A stretch of 64,000 nucleotides of DNA, from positions 62,001-126,000 of the forward strand of contig JAKOVQ010000046.1 of NCBI GenBank assembly GCA_029781975.1, written 5' to 3'. The notes beneath the pieces were generated by a model, which worked only from the letters and a program-made list of their open reading frames with translations, made no database searches and was not told where the DNA came from. Position numbers and translations under genes: made by a program. Of this stretch, positions 40,001 to 48,500 are shown piece after piece. This stretch comes from Acidobacteriota bacterium. GTDB lineage: Bacteria; Acidobacteriota; Thermoanaerobaculia; UBA5066. Each line of letters begins with the position of its first letter. Within the stretch, counting starts at the first letter, position 1.

Positions 40001-40204
40001 CTCCCGATCGCCCTCGAGTGGGCGATCGGCCTCGAGCGCCTCAGCCCGCTGGCCGTCGTGGCCATCGGAGGGCTCGCGGTCTCGACGTTCCTCACGCTGA
40101 TCTACGTCCCCGTGTTCTACGATCTGCTCGAATCGGCGCGGCAGCGGCTCCGCCGGTCATTCGGGCAGAGGGCGCCCGCGGCCGCGGCCGCGCCGGTGGC
40201 CTGA
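37058..40204 (+). CDS. RND-family inner-membrane efflux transporter
   Basis: A 1048-residue proton-driven pump, normal RND length, with 12 helices and two large periplasmic loops. Helix 4 reads GVGMLLDDAIVVLENIERH with the double Asp used for proton relay, the pattern of the HAE (hydrophobic compound) branch and not the DFG-type pattern of heavy-metal CzcA pumps. So despite the ArsR-type regulator and CDF neighbour, export of organic compounds is likely. The start is GTG 4 bp after the adaptor gene. Confidence 0.93.
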   Translation: MSLVQGYIRKPHLLLSVVLLLAVVGIVGFFELPVNLFPDSERPQISVVTVWPGASADDVSGDVSRVIEKEVKTIELVRRVTSTSNDEVSVVTAEFEYQKGLDSAATDVSNALNKIRPLLPPDIRPFQVYKVSSATPAVLVLSLSPKEGSGLDLSMVRQLAQNPIKEALLRLPDVANVEVFGGYQPVVSVVLDPDKLQAHGLSPGQVVAALSAWNRNTPEGLLITGGTHILLKSQGELVRPEEAGAVVVSAAPGAPVYLRDVATVSRGVQERMSAYHGNGKPAIGVSIQRALSGFALPTIDAVTAKLPALERQFPGISFEVSDTQGELIGKSVSNMVDALRDAIIMTVLIIFLFLADTRGMILAGISIPFTYLITFAFMWLFGFQFDMVTLTGVILGVGMLLDDAIVVLENIERHYHKLGKDLSTATIGGTEEVMLAILSGTYATVVVLLPIVYIGGFVQTVLRPLSLTLSIALLASYLVSVTILPILAPFILRLGGRMEKWGWEKKLDHVVNGTVLHRVQEFFVRAVEVALRRKPLFILPAVMLLVMAGRVVMPLVGRDLMPPMDTGIFRVTFEAYPNTSLVQAETLLTRAEKAIREEPGVVRTSATLGSEPGVLTFGSGRNPQQAFVTVHLVDRFHRKETLWDVERSVLEKLRTIPGIRFPAAFDYGATPLSTIRSTVDLMISGPDPKVLASVSEDVANRLRTVGGLTSVVPTWTLDRAEVRFLPDAEQLSFFGLDAAAVAAQVSAQVKGVPATPFRVPQQDSFPIWVQSQAGRRAVPEDLATLPILTPRGSVPLSSLGRLERAFVPTLHTRQNLQETVDVLGYRSTAAVTHINDRVTAALQGLKLPPGYTLSEEGERKTMDEAFSALMKALALGLILLYFSLVPAFRSFLHPLTIMVAIPLGVIGAIWALLLTGKHQCMPSFMGMILLAGIVVKNSILLIDFIEEARGRGESLHDALTGSVRVRTRPILMTAAGTAVGMLPIALEWAIGLERLSPLAVVAIGGLAVSTFLTLIYVPVFYDLLESARQRLRRSFGQRAPAAAAAPVA

Positions 40205-40223
40205 GGTTCGAAAGGAGGCCCCC

Positions 40224-41369
40224 GTGGCGGTGGACCCGATGGACGGCGCCGGGCCAGGCCGCGAAGGAGGATGGGCCGCTTCGTCTCGCGGTGCCGGAGG
40301 TCACGGACACGGACCCGGACACGGACCCGGACACGGACCCGGACTCGGACCCGGACCCGGACACGGACTCGGACTCGGACACGGACACGGACACGGACTC
40401 GGACACGACCACGGCCTCGGGGACCGGGCGATGGACGCCCGGCTCTGGGCGAGCGCGGGGCTCAACGCGGCGATCACGGCCGCGGAGGTCGCGGGAGGCC
40501 TCGCGTCGGGGAGCGTGTCCCTCCTCTCCGACGCCGCGCACAACGCCGGCGACGTCATGGCCGTCGTCCTGGCGCTCTGGGCGCGGCGGCTCGGCCGCCG
40601 TCCCCCGACCGCCCGGCACACGTACGGGTTCCGGAGGGCGGAGGTGATGGCGGCGCTCGCCAACGCGGTCACGCTCATCGTGGTGTCCGCGCTGATCGCC
40701 CGCGAGGCCGTGCAGCGGCTCGTCCACCCCGAGCCTGTGGCCCGCGGCGTGATGCTCGCCGTCGCCCTCGTCGCGTTCGCCGCCAACGTCGCCTCCGTCC
40801 TTCTCCTCCGGCGGCACGACGAGAGCGACGTGAACGTGAAGAGCGCGTTCCTCCACATGGCCCAGGACGCCCTCGCCTCGCTCGCGGTGGTCGGGGCGGC
40901 CCTCCTGGCCGGGACCGCCGTGGGCCCGTGGGTGGACCCCGCCGCCGCCATCCTGGTCGGCGTCCTGGTCCTGAGGAGCGCGGTCTCGCTCGTCTGGGAG
41001 ACGGTCTCCACGCTGCTCGAGGGAGCTCCCGCCGGAGTCGACGTCGAGGAGCTGGCGGAGAGCGTGGCGCGGGCGTTCGGCGAGGGACGGTTGCACCACG
41101 TCCACCTCTGGCAGGCCGGCCCGGGTCAGCTCCTCCTCACCGGGCACGTCACGGTGGGAGCCGAGGAGAGCGCGAAGGGCGTCCAGGGGCTCCTCGGCGA
41201 GATCAAGGCGTTCCTTCACGAGCGGTGGGGTGTGAGCCACGCGACCCTCGAGCCCGAGGTCACCGCGTGCGACGAGAACGGCCTCCTCGGCCGCTGGGAG
41301 GGGCCCGCTCCCCGGGCGAGGCGTCCCGGGGGCCCGGCGCGCCCTCCGAGCGATCCTCCGCGAGCATGA
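40224..41369 (+). CDS. CDF-family metal cation transporter with His/Gly-rich N-terminus
   Basis: A 381-residue cation diffusion facilitator that exports Zn, Cd, Co or similar ions. Residues about 25-65 are a His-Gly-Pro repeat tail (GHGHGPGHGPGH and so on) encoded by a tandem DNA repeat and able to bind metal. Six helices follow with the metal sites SLLSDAAHNAGDVMA and HMAQDALASL, and a C-terminal ferredoxin-like domain (HHVHLW). The start is GTG at 40224 with an AAAGGAGG site. It follows the RND gene by 20 bp in the same operon. Confidence 0.92.
   Translation: MAVDPMDGAGPGREGGWAASSRGAGGHGHGPGHGPGHGPGLGPGPGHGLGLGHGHGHGLGHDHGLGDRAMDARLWASAGLNAAITAAEVAGGLASGSVSLLSDAAHNAGDVMAVVLALWARRLGRRPPTARHTYGFRRAEVMAALANAVTLIVVSALIAREAVQRLVHPEPVARGVMLAVALVAFAANVASVLLLRRHDESDVNVKSAFLHMAQDALASLAVVGAALLAGTAVGPWVDPAAAILVGVLVLRSAVSLVWETVSTLLEGAPAGVDVEELAESVARAFGEGRLHHVHLWQAGPGQLLLTGHVTVGAEESAKGVQGLLGEIKAFLHERWGVSHATLEPEVTACDENGLLGRWEGPAPRARRPGGPARPPSDPPRA
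40302..40408 (+). repeat. Imperfect hexanucleotide tandem repeat inside the CDF gene
   Basis: About 18 copies of a hexamer of the form (A/C/T)CGGAC, for example ACGGAC-CCGGAC-ACGGAC. It stays in frame and encodes alternating Gly with His, Pro or Leu. Because the unit is 6 bp, copy-number change would lengthen or shorten the metal-binding tail without frameshift. Confidence 0.85.
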
Positions 41370-41501
41370 GGCGCGTCTCCGGGCGTCGGGCCGGGGCCGT
41401 GCCAGACTGGGGCCTGCGAGCGGGGCGACCTCGCGCGCGGAGCCCTGCAGGAAGGGCGCGGGGGCGCGCACCCGCTCCCGGGCACGAAAGGGGGACTGGT
41501 C

Positions 41502-42335
41502 ATGGCGATCGTCACACTCTCCCGTGGCTTCCCGGCCGGCTGTCACGCGGTGGCTCAAGCCGCCGCGGCGTCCCTGCGGTACCCGAGCGTGGGTCGCGAG
41601 ATCCTGGTGGAGGCGGCAGCGAAGCTCGGCGTGTCCGCGGATCTCCTGGGCAGCAGGATCGACCAGGCTCCGAACCTCTGGAGCCGGCTGACGGCCCAGC
41701 GGCACGGGTACGTCACCGCGATCCAGGCTGCCCTGGCCGAGCACGCTCTGGCGGGCGACCTCGTGTACGACAGCTACGCGGGTCACCTCCTGCTCCAGGA
41801 CCTCCCCTTCGTCCTGCGGGTGAGGATCGTCGCGCCGCTGGAGATGCGGATCCGCGAGGCGATGGAGGCCGAGAAGCTGACGCGCGACCAGGCGGAGGCT
41901 TCGGTCCGGCGCTACGACGAGGTCCGAGGCCGCTGGACCAAGACCATCTACGGGGTCGACTGGTCCGACGCGTCGCTCTACGACGCCGTCCTGAACCTCG
42001 AGCAGCTCTCGGTGGACGAGGCGGCGGACTGTATCGTCCGGATGGCCCGTCATCCGAGGTTCGCCATCGGCGAGGAGTCCCGCAGGCGCCTTCAGGACTT
42101 CGCGCTCGTGACGAGGACCCGGCTCGCGCTCGAGAGGAGCCCCGCCACCCGGGGCCTCGCGATGGACGTCACCGCGCGGTGCGGGGTGGTGGTCGCGAGG
42201 GTCGGCGCCCTCGACGCCTCGATGACCGGCCCGCTCCTGGAGGTCTTTCGTGGGGAGGTGATGTCCGTGCTCACGGCGGTCGAGGGCGTGCAGCGGGCCG
42301 AGCTGCACGTCGAGCCGCGGGTGCCGTTCCCATGA
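41502..42335 (+). CDS. Cytidylate-kinase-like protein with extra C-terminal domain
   Basis: A 277-residue protein of the cytidylate-kinase-like family: it begins VTLSRGFPAGCHAVAQ, where the P-loop is degenerate (the usual GSGG and Lys/Arg pattern is not clear), and continues with the lid-like VRRYDEVRGRWTKTIYG and WSDASLYDAVLNLEQLS. From about 190 a second domain of about 85 residues has BON-like alternation of strand and helix (VTARCGVVVARVGAL). Function unknown. About 132 bp upstream and 292 bp downstream hold no gene I can support. Confidence 0.7.
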   Translation: MAIVTLSRGFPAGCHAVAQAAAASLRYPSVGREILVEAAAKLGVSADLLGSRIDQAPNLWSRLTAQRHGYVTAIQAALAEHALAGDLVYDSYAGHLLLQDLPFVLRVRIVAPLEMRIREAMEAEKLTRDQAEASVRRYDEVRGRWTKTIYGVDWSDASLYDAVLNLEQLSVDEAADCIVRMARHPRFAIGEESRRRLQDFALVTRTRLALERSPATRGLAMDVTARCGVVVARVGALDASMTGPLLEVFRGEVMSVLTAVEGVQRAELHVEPRVPFP

Positions 42336-42627
42336 GCGGACGCCCGGACCGGTAGAGAGCCGGCCGGGCGGCGCGCTCCCCTCCCGCTCGTCCGCGAACG
42401 CTCTCCGGACGCGGCGCACGGCCCGAGGCGCCTCCGGGAGGCTCCCGGGCGGTCGACCCCCCCTCAGCCTCCCCCGGTACTGAAACCGTGTCGCAGGGGT
42501 CGTCGTACCTCCCTCGGGTCCGGTGCTTGCCGTCGGTCTGCCCGGGGCGCCCGTAGGCAGCTCTCGTCCGCGGGCGAGGGTCCCGGAGTGGGGACGATCG
42601 CCCGGCGGACTCGAAGGGAAGTCATTC

Positions 42628-43761
42628 ATGCGAAAGCGGATGGCGTTGATGTTGTCGCTGGTGGCCGCCTTCGTCACGGCCATCGCTGCCCTCAAGTTCG
42701 GCCAGGTCCGGGCCGCCATCGCGCAGGGCGCCTCGTTCCAGCCGCCTCCGGAGGCGGTCACGACGGCTGTCGCCCGCGAGGAGCTCTGGCCTTCGAGCCT
42801 GAAGGCCATCGGGACCGTCGTGGCGGTCCACGGCGTGTCGGTGAGCGCCGACCTCCCGGGCGTCGTCGACAGGATCGCGTTCGAGTCCGGCCGGACGGTC
42901 GCGCAGGGGGCCGTCCTCGCCGAGCTCGACACGCGGCAGGAGCGCGCGCAGCTCGCCGCCGCCGAGGCCCAGCTCGAGCTGACGCGCCTCAACCTCGAAC
43001 GCTCGCGCGGCCTCCGCGACGGCGGAGTCCTGGCGCAGGCCGACTACGACCGGGCGGTCGCCGAGCACACCCAGGCGGCCGCCAGCGTCGGCGAGATCCG
43101 GGCGACCATCGCGCGCAAGACGATCCGCGCGCCGTTCACCGGGACCCTCGGCATCCGTCAGGCGAACCTGGGCCAGTACCTGGCGGCGGGAGACAAGATC
43201 GTCTCCCTCGAGTCGATCGACCCGATCTACGTCGACTTCTCGGTTCCGCAGCAGGACGTCGGCCGGGTTCCCGTCGGGGCGGAGGTCCGCGTGAGGTTGC
43301 AGGGAGGGTCCGGTTCGCCGACCGAGATCGCGGGCAGGGTCACCGCGATCGACTCGAGCGTCGACGCGGCCACGCGCAACGTGAGGCTGCAGGCGACGGT
43401 CCCGAACCGCGAGGGGAAGCTCCGCCCCGGCATGTTCGTGGAGGCCGAGGCCATCCTCGGCACCAGCACCCGGGTCATCGCCCTTCCGGCCTCGTCCATC
43501 GCCTATGCCCCCTACGGCGACTCGGTCTTCATCGTCCGCCAGATGACGAGCCCGAAGGGCGTCTCGTTCCGCGGCGTCCAGCAGCAGTTCGTGAAGCTGG
43601 GCCCCGGACGCGGCGACCAGGTGGCGGTCCTCTCGGGCCTGGCGCCGGGCCAGGAGGTCGTCACGTCGGGCGTCTTCAAGCTCCGGACGGGGACCGCCGT
43701 CCAGGTGAACAACGAGGTGCGGCCGGCCGACGACCCGGCCCCGAAGCCCCGGGACTCCTGA
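42628..43761 (+). CDS. RND efflux periplasmic adaptor (second system)
   Basis: A 377-residue membrane-fusion protein. An N-terminal membrane anchor or signal covers about 5-25. Then come the lipoyl-like domain (VHGVSVSADLPGVVDRI), coiled coil (about 100-150), and RAPFTGTLGIRQANLGQYL, typical of MexF/AcrA-like adaptors. The ATG at 42628 has a GAAGGGAAG site. The preceding 292 bp (42336-42627) include a GC-rich dyad near 42422-42449 but no promoter I can defend. The stop overlaps the pump start by one base (TGATG). Confidence 0.92.
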   Translation: MRKRMALMLSLVAAFVTAIAALKFGQVRAAIAQGASFQPPPEAVTTAVAREELWPSSLKAIGTVVAVHGVSVSADLPGVVDRIAFESGRTVAQGAVLAELDTRQERAQLAAAEAQLELTRLNLERSRGLRDGGVLAQADYDRAVAEHTQAAASVGEIRATIARKTIRAPFTGTLGIRQANLGQYLAAGDKIVSLESIDPIYVDFSVPQQDVGRVPVGAEVRVRLQGGSGSPTEIAGRVTAIDSSVDAATRNVRLQATVPNREGKLRPGMFVEAEAILGTSTRVIALPASSIAYAPYGDSVFIVRQMTSPKGVSFRGVQQQFVKLGPGRGDQVAVLSGLAPGQEVVTSGVFKLRTGTAVQVNNEVRPADDPAPKPRDS

Positions 43762-46700
43762 TGAAGCTGACCGACGTCTTCGTCAGGCGGCCGGTCCTCG
43801 CGGTCGTGGTGAGCCTGGTCGTCACGATCGCGGGACTGCAGTCGATCCGCTCGCTCTCCGTCCGCCAGTTCCCGCGCAGCGACGTCGCCGTCGTGCAGGT
43901 GACGACCGTCTACGTCGGCGCGAACGCGGACCTCGTCCGCGGCTTCATCACGACGCCGCTCGAGCGCGTCATCGCGAGCGCCGACGGCATCGACTACCTC
44001 GAGTCGTCGAGCGCCCAGGGCGTCAGCACCATCACCGTCCACCTGAAGCTCAACTACGACACGAACGCCGCGCTCACGCAGGTGCAGGCCAAGGTCGCCC
44101 AGGTGCGCAACGACCTCCCGCCCGAGGCGCAGGCGCCCGTGATCGACCTCCAGACCGCGGACTCGCAGTTCGCGGCGATGTACATCGGCTTCTCCTCCGC
44201 GGACCTCGACCAGAACCAGATCACGGACTACCTCACGCGGGTCGTCCAGCCGAAGCTCTCGGCGATCAGCGGGGTGCAGCGCGCCGACATCCTCGGGAGC
44301 CGGACCTTCGCGATGAGGATCTGGCTGAAGCCCGACCGGATGGCGGCGCTCGGGCTCTCCGCGTCCCAGGTGCGCGACGCGCTGGCGAACAACAACACCC
44401 TCTCCGCGCTCGGCCGGACGAAGGGCTCGATGGTCTCCGTGAACCTGGTGGCGAACACGAGCCTGAAGACCGCGGAGGAGTTCAAGCGGCTCGTCGTCAA
44501 GCAGGACGGGGGAACGATCGTCCACCTCGGCGAGATCGCCGACGTCGTCCTCGGCGCCGAGGACTACGACTCGGACGTCCGCTTCGACGGGCAGGACGCC
44601 ACGTTCATGGGGATCTGGGTCCTCCCGACGGCGAACACCCTCGAGGTCGTCCGGCAGGTGCGGGACGCCATCCCCGAGATCCGCGCGCAGCTCCCGGCCG
44701 GCATGAAGGTGGGGATCCCCTACGACTCCACGGCCTACATCCAGGACGCCATCGACGAGGTCCTGAAGACCCTCACCGAGACGCTCCTCATCGTCGTCCT
44801 CGTCATCTTCCTGTTCCTCGGCTCGTACCGCTCTGTGGTCATCCCGGTCGTCGCGATCCCGGTCTCGCTCGTCGGCGCGGCGTTCCTCATGTTCCTCGCC
44901 GGGTTCACCATCAACCTCCTGACGCTCCTGGCGATCGTCCTGTCCGTCGGGCTCGTCGTGGACGACGCGATCGTCATGGTGGAGAACGTCGAGCGGCACA
45001 TCCACCTCGGGCAGAAGCCGCTGACGGCCGCGCTGCAGGCGGGCCGCGAGCTCGTCGGGCCGATCATCGCGATGACGATCACCCTGGCCGCCGTCTACGC
45101 CCCGATCGGCATCCAGGGGGGGCTCACCGGCGCGCTCTTCCGCGAGTTCGCGTTCACCCTGGCGGGGGCCGTCGTCGTCTCCGGGGTGGTGGCGCTCACC
45201 CTCTCGCCGATGATGGGGTCGAGGCTCCTCCGGTCCGGGGACTCCGAGCGGGGGTTCGCGGGCTGGGTCAACCGGCGCTTCGACTTCGTCCGGACGACGT
45301 ACGCGCGCCAGCTCGCGGCGACCCTGAGGTACCGGCCCGTCGTCCTGATGCTCTGGGTCCTCGTCTCGCTCCTGATCGTCCCGTTCTACCTCTTCTCCCA
45401 GAAGGAGCTCGCTCCGAAGGAGGACCAGAGCGTCGTCTTCGGCATCGTCCAGGCGGCCCCGAACGCCACGCTCGACCAGACGAAGCTCTTCGCCTCGCAG
45501 GTGTACGACGTCTACCGGTCGTTCCCCGAGAGCGAGAGCATCTTCCAGATCACCAACCCCGGCGGCGGCTTCGCCGGCATGGTCACGAAGCCCTGGAGCG
45601 AGAGGACGCGGTCGACCCAGGAGATCCAGGTGGCGGCGGCCGCCCGGCTCTCGAAGATCGCGGGCATCCGCGTCATCACCCTGACCCCGCCGCCGCTCCC
45701 GGGGGGAGGCAGCTTCCCGGTCGACTTCGTCATCTCCTCCACGGCCGAGCCCGAGCAGCTGGCGGCCCTCGCGGGCCCGCTCGTCGCCAAGGCGTTCCAG
45801 AGCGGCCTCTTCATGTTCGCCGACTCGGACCTGAAGTTCGACCAGCCGCAGACCGAGGTCGTCTTCGACCGGGACAAGCTGCGCGCGCAGGGGGTGAGCC
45901 TCGCCGAGGCCGGGAAGGACCTCTCCACGATGCTCAGCGGCAACTTCGTGAACCGCTTCAGCATCCAGGGGCGGAGCTACAAGGTGATCCCGCAGGTCCG
46001 GAGGGCCGACCGCCTGACGCCGGACCAGCTCGAGGGGATCTACGTCACCGGCGCCGGCGGAAAGCTCGTGCCGCTCTCCACCTTCGCCTCGCTGAAGACG
46101 ACGACCGAGCCGCGCGAGCTGAAGCGGTTCCAGCAGCTCAACGCGGTCCGGATCCAGGGCGTCATCCCGCCGGGCGTCTCGCTCGACAAGGCGCTGACGT
46201 TCCTCGAGGACGAGGCGGGGAAGGTCCTTCCGAAGGGCTACTCCATCGACTACGCCGGCGAGTCGCGGCAGCTCCGGACCGAGGGGAGCAAGTTCCTCGG
46301 CACGTTCCTCCTCTCGGCGATCCTCATCTACCTCGTCCTCGCCGCGCAGTTCAACAGCTTCCGAGACCCGTTCATCATCCTCGCCGGCTCGGTCCCGCTC
46401 GCCCTCGCGGGCTCGCTCCTCTTCTCCTTCCTCGGGCTCACGTCGATCAACATCTACAGCCAGGTGGGGCTCATCACGCTCGTCGGCCTCGTCGCCAAGA
46501 ACGGCATCCTGATCGTGGAGTTCGCGAACAAGCTTCAGGAGACGGGGCTCGGCAAGGTGCAGGCCGTCGTCGAGGCGGCCAGCACCCGCCTGAGGCCGAT
46601 CCTGATGACCACGGCGGCGACCGTCATGGGCCACCTCCCGCTCGTCTTCGCGCGCGGCCCGGGCGCCGGCGCGCGGAACTCCATCGGCATCATGCTCGTC

Positions 46701-46844
46701 ACCGGGATGATCGTCGGCACCGCCTTCACCCTCCTCGTCGTGCCGTCGATCTACGTCCTCCTGGCGCGCACGCACGGCGCTGCGGAAACGGCGGCGGAGG
46801 AGAGCCCGGAGGACGACGGAGCCGAGCTGGCGCCGGTGATGTGA
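43761..46844 (+). CDS. RND-family multidrug efflux transporter (second system)
   Basis: A 1027-residue RND pump of the HAE-1 group. Helix 4 reads LSVGLVVDDAIVMVENVERHI with the proton-relay Asp pair, and the second half contains the matching GLTSINIYSQVGLITLVGLVAKNGILIVEF (outline). No outer-membrane channel gene follows, so it probably borrows a TolC-like protein, perhaps the one at 34629. Substrate unknown. It ends at a hairpin terminator. Confidence 0.94.
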   Translation: MKLTDVFVRRPVLAVVVSLVVTIAGLQSIRSLSVRQFPRSDVAVVQVTTVYVGANADLVRGFITTPLERVIASADGIDYLESSSAQGVSTITVHLKLNYDTNAALTQVQAKVAQVRNDLPPEAQAPVIDLQTADSQFAAMYIGFSSADLDQNQITDYLTRVVQPKLSAISGVQRADILGSRTFAMRIWLKPDRMAALGLSASQVRDALANNNTLSALGRTKGSMVSVNLVANTSLKTAEEFKRLVVKQDGGTIVHLGEIADVVLGAEDYDSDVRFDGQDATFMGIWVLPTANTLEVVRQVRDAIPEIRAQLPAGMKVGIPYDSTAYIQDAIDEVLKTLTETLLIVVLVIFLFLGSYRSVVIPVVAIPVSLVGAAFLMFLAGFTINLLTLLAIVLSVGLVVDDAIVMVENVERHIHLGQKPLTAALQAGRELVGPIIAMTITLAAVYAPIGIQGGLTGALFREFAFTLAGAVVVSGVVALTLSPMMGSRLLRSGDSERGFAGWVNRRFDFVRTTYARQLAATLRYRPVVLMLWVLVSLLIVPFYLFSQKELAPKEDQSVVFGIVQAAPNATLDQTKLFASQVYDVYRSFPESESIFQITNPGGGFAGMVTKPWSERTRSTQEIQVAAAARLSKIAGIRVITLTPPPLPGGGSFPVDFVISSTAEPEQLAALAGPLVAKAFQSGLFMFADSDLKFDQPQTEVVFDRDKLRAQGVSLAEAGKDLSTMLSGNFVNRFSIQGRSYKVIPQVRRADRLTPDQLEGIYVTGAGGKLVPLSTFASLKTTTEPRELKRFQQLNAVRIQGVIPPGVSLDKALTFLEDEAGKVLPKGYSIDYAGESRQLRTEGSKFLGTFLLSAILIYLVLAAQFNSFRDPFIILAGSVPLALAGSLLFSFLGLTSINIYSQVGLITLVGLVAKNGILIVEFANKLQETGLGKVQAVVEAASTRLRPILMTTAATVMGHLPLVFARGPGAGARNSIGIMLVTGMIVGTAFTLLVVPSIYVLLARTHGAAETAAEESPEDDGAELAPVM

Positions 46845-46879
46845 GGGAGGGGAGCGCACGGGAGACATCGCTCGCGCCC

Positions 46880-46914
46880 GGGCTTCACCTCGCGCGGAAC
46901 CGCGAAAGAAGCCC
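46880..46914. terminator. Hairpin terminator between convergent RND and ars operons
   Basis: GGGCTTC pairs with GAAGCCC, enclosing a second stem TCGCG/CGCGA with a CGGAAC loop. It lies in the 79-bp gap between the RND stop and the stop of the convergent permease gene. Confidence 0.6.
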
Positions 46915-46923
46915 TCGGTCGAA

Positions 46924-48048
46924 TCACAGCACGGCGTTGAAGAGGAACCCGACGACGAGGATTCCCGTTCCCACGACGCCGACGAAGACGGCGATGAGCC
47001 GCGGCGTGAGGACCTTCCGGAGGATCACCATCTCCGGGAGGGAGAGGGCGATCACGGACATCATGAACGCGAGGACCGTCCCGAGCGCGGCCCCCTTTCC
47101 CAGGAGCGCCTGAACGACCGGGAGGATCCCCGCGGCGTTCGAGTACATGGGGATGCCGACGAGGACCGCGAGCGGCACGGACCACCAGGCGCCGTTCCCC
47201 AGGATCGACGCCATGAAATTCTCGGGGACCCAGCCGTGGATCCCGGCGCCGACGGCGATCCCCGCGAGGACGTAAGGCCAGACCTTTCCGACGATCTCGC
47301 GGACCTCGCCCCGTCCGATCTCGAGGCGGCGCGTCCATCCGACCCTCTCCTCGACGGCGGCTCCGGCGGGGCCCCGCATCCGGTAGACCCACGGCTCGAC
47401 CCACCCCTCCAGCTTCAGGCGGCCGATGGCCCAGCCCGAGACGAACGCGACGAGGAGGCCGGTGCCGAGGTAGAGCGCGGCGACCTTCCAGCCGAAGAGG
47501 CCGAAGAGGAGCGCCAGCGCCACCTCGTTGACCATCGGCGCCGAGACGAGGAACGAGAACGTCACGCCGAGCGGGACCCCCGCGGTGACGAAGCCGATGA
47601 ACATCGGGACCGCCGAGCAGGAGCAGAACGGCGTCACGATCCCGAGGAGCGCCGCCAGGCCGTTCCCGGCGGCCTCGCGCCGGCCCGCCAGGAGCGCTCG
47701 CGTTCGTTCGGGCGTGAAGAAGCTCCTCAGGATGCCGATCACGAAGACGACGAGCGTCAGGAGGAGGAGGACCTTCGGGACCTCGTAGAGGAAGAACTCG
47801 ACCGCGGAGCCGAGATGGGAGGACGCGGAGAGGCCGAGGAAGCGCCTGGCGACGAGGCGCGAGAGCGGCGCCGCCGAGAGGTAGGCGGCGACCCACGCGG
47901 CGAGCGCGAGGAAGTGGAGGCCCGCGGTCCTGGCGGCCGGCGGGGCGGGGGAGCCGGAGACCGCGGACGAGCGCCGGGTCGGAGCCGGGGCGAGGACCGG
48001 GAGGGAGGGAAGGCTCTCCGGAGGGCCCGGGACCGGTCCGGTGCTCAC
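46924..48048 (-). CDS. ArsP-like permease (DUF318 family)
   Basis: A 374-residue membrane permease with about 8 helices in two halves. The first half carries VTPFCSCSAVPMFIGF and FSFLVSAPMVNEVAL, the second GIPMYSNAAGILPVVQALLGKG and LAFMMSVIALSLPEMVIL, the paired signature of this family. ArsP members export trivalent organoarsenicals; with arsM in the same operon, that role fits well. The GTG start overlaps the arsC stop by 4 bp. The first 40 residues are a Pro/Ser-rich cytoplasmic tail. Confidence 0.85.
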   Translation of the reverse strand: MSTGPVPGPPESLPSLPVLAPAPTRRSSAVSGSPAPPAARTAGLHFLALAAWVAAYLSAAPLSRLVARRFLGLSASSHLGSAVEFFLYEVPKVLLLLTLVVFVIGILRSFFTPERTRALLAGRREAAGNGLAALLGIVTPFCSCSAVPMFIGFVTAGVPLGVTFSFLVSAPMVNEVALALLFGLFGWKVAALYLGTGLLVAFVSGWAIGRLKLEGWVEPWVYRMRGPAGAAVEERVGWTRRLEIGRGEVREIVGKVWPYVLAGIAVGAGIHGWVPENFMASILGNGAWWSVPLAVLVGIPMYSNAAGILPVVQALLGKGAALGTVLAFMMSVIALSLPEMVILRKVLTPRLIAVFVGVVGTGILVVGFLFNAVL

Positions 48049-48500
48049 GGGCGGCGCCCCGGCGCCGAAAGGCCCAGCTCGCGGGCGACGAGCGGGACGA
48101 GGACGGCGCGGATCTCGTCGCGGACGCGGCGAAAGGCGGGGAGGGCGTCCTCGCCCATCCCCGCGTAGACCGGGTCCTCGAAGGCGTGGTGGACGACCTT
48201 CCTCGCGCCGGGGAAGACGGGGCACGTTTCCCGGGCCGAGTCGCAGACCGTGACGACGAGGTCGAACGGGACGGCCTTCACGTCCTCGACCGACGTGCTG
48301 GTGTGCGAGGAGATGTCGACTCCCGCCTCGGCCATCACCTCGATCGCCCTGGGGTGGACGAGGGTGGGGTGGGTCCCGGCGGAGCGGACCTCGATCCTCT
48401 CGCCGAGGTCGTGCCGCAGCCACCCCTCGCCCATCTGCGAGCGGCAGGAGTTCCCGGTGCACAGGACGAGGACCCGGGGCTTGGGCACCTGGTCCGTCAT
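48045..48500 (-). CDS. arsC: Arsenate reductase, low-molecular-weight phosphatase type
   Basis: A 151-residue enzyme reducing arsenate to arsenite. The phosphatase-like P-loop LCTGNSCRSQMGEGW holds the nucleophilic Cys (residue 14), and a redox pair lies in CDSARETCP (about 86-94), the triple-Cys pattern of thioredoxin-coupled ArsC enzymes. Start ATG overlaps the Acr3 stop by 4 bp. Confidence 0.93.
   Translation of the reverse strand: MTDQVPKPRVLVLCTGNSCRSQMGEGWLRHDLGERIEVRSAGTHPTLVHPRAIEVMAEAGVDISSHTSTSVEDVKAVPFDLVVTVCDSARETCPVFPGARKVVHHAFEDPVYAGMGEDALPAFRRVRDEIRAVLVPLVARELGLSAPGRRP

Noticed and set aside
37058-40204. RND pump as a heavy-metal CzcA type because of the ArsR-type and CDF neighbours
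   Set aside because: Helix 4 has the LLDDAIVV double-Asp pattern of the hydrophobic-compound branch, not the heavy-metal pattern.
40302-40408. Regular repeat considered as a CRISPR array
   Set aside because: The unit is a 6-bp imperfect repeat with no spacers and lies in frame within a CDF gene.
42336-42627. GC-rich dyad near 42422-42449 as a terminator or operator
   Set aside because: Several alternative pairings are possible, no T-tract follows and no promoter could be placed, so it is left as an unexplained gap.
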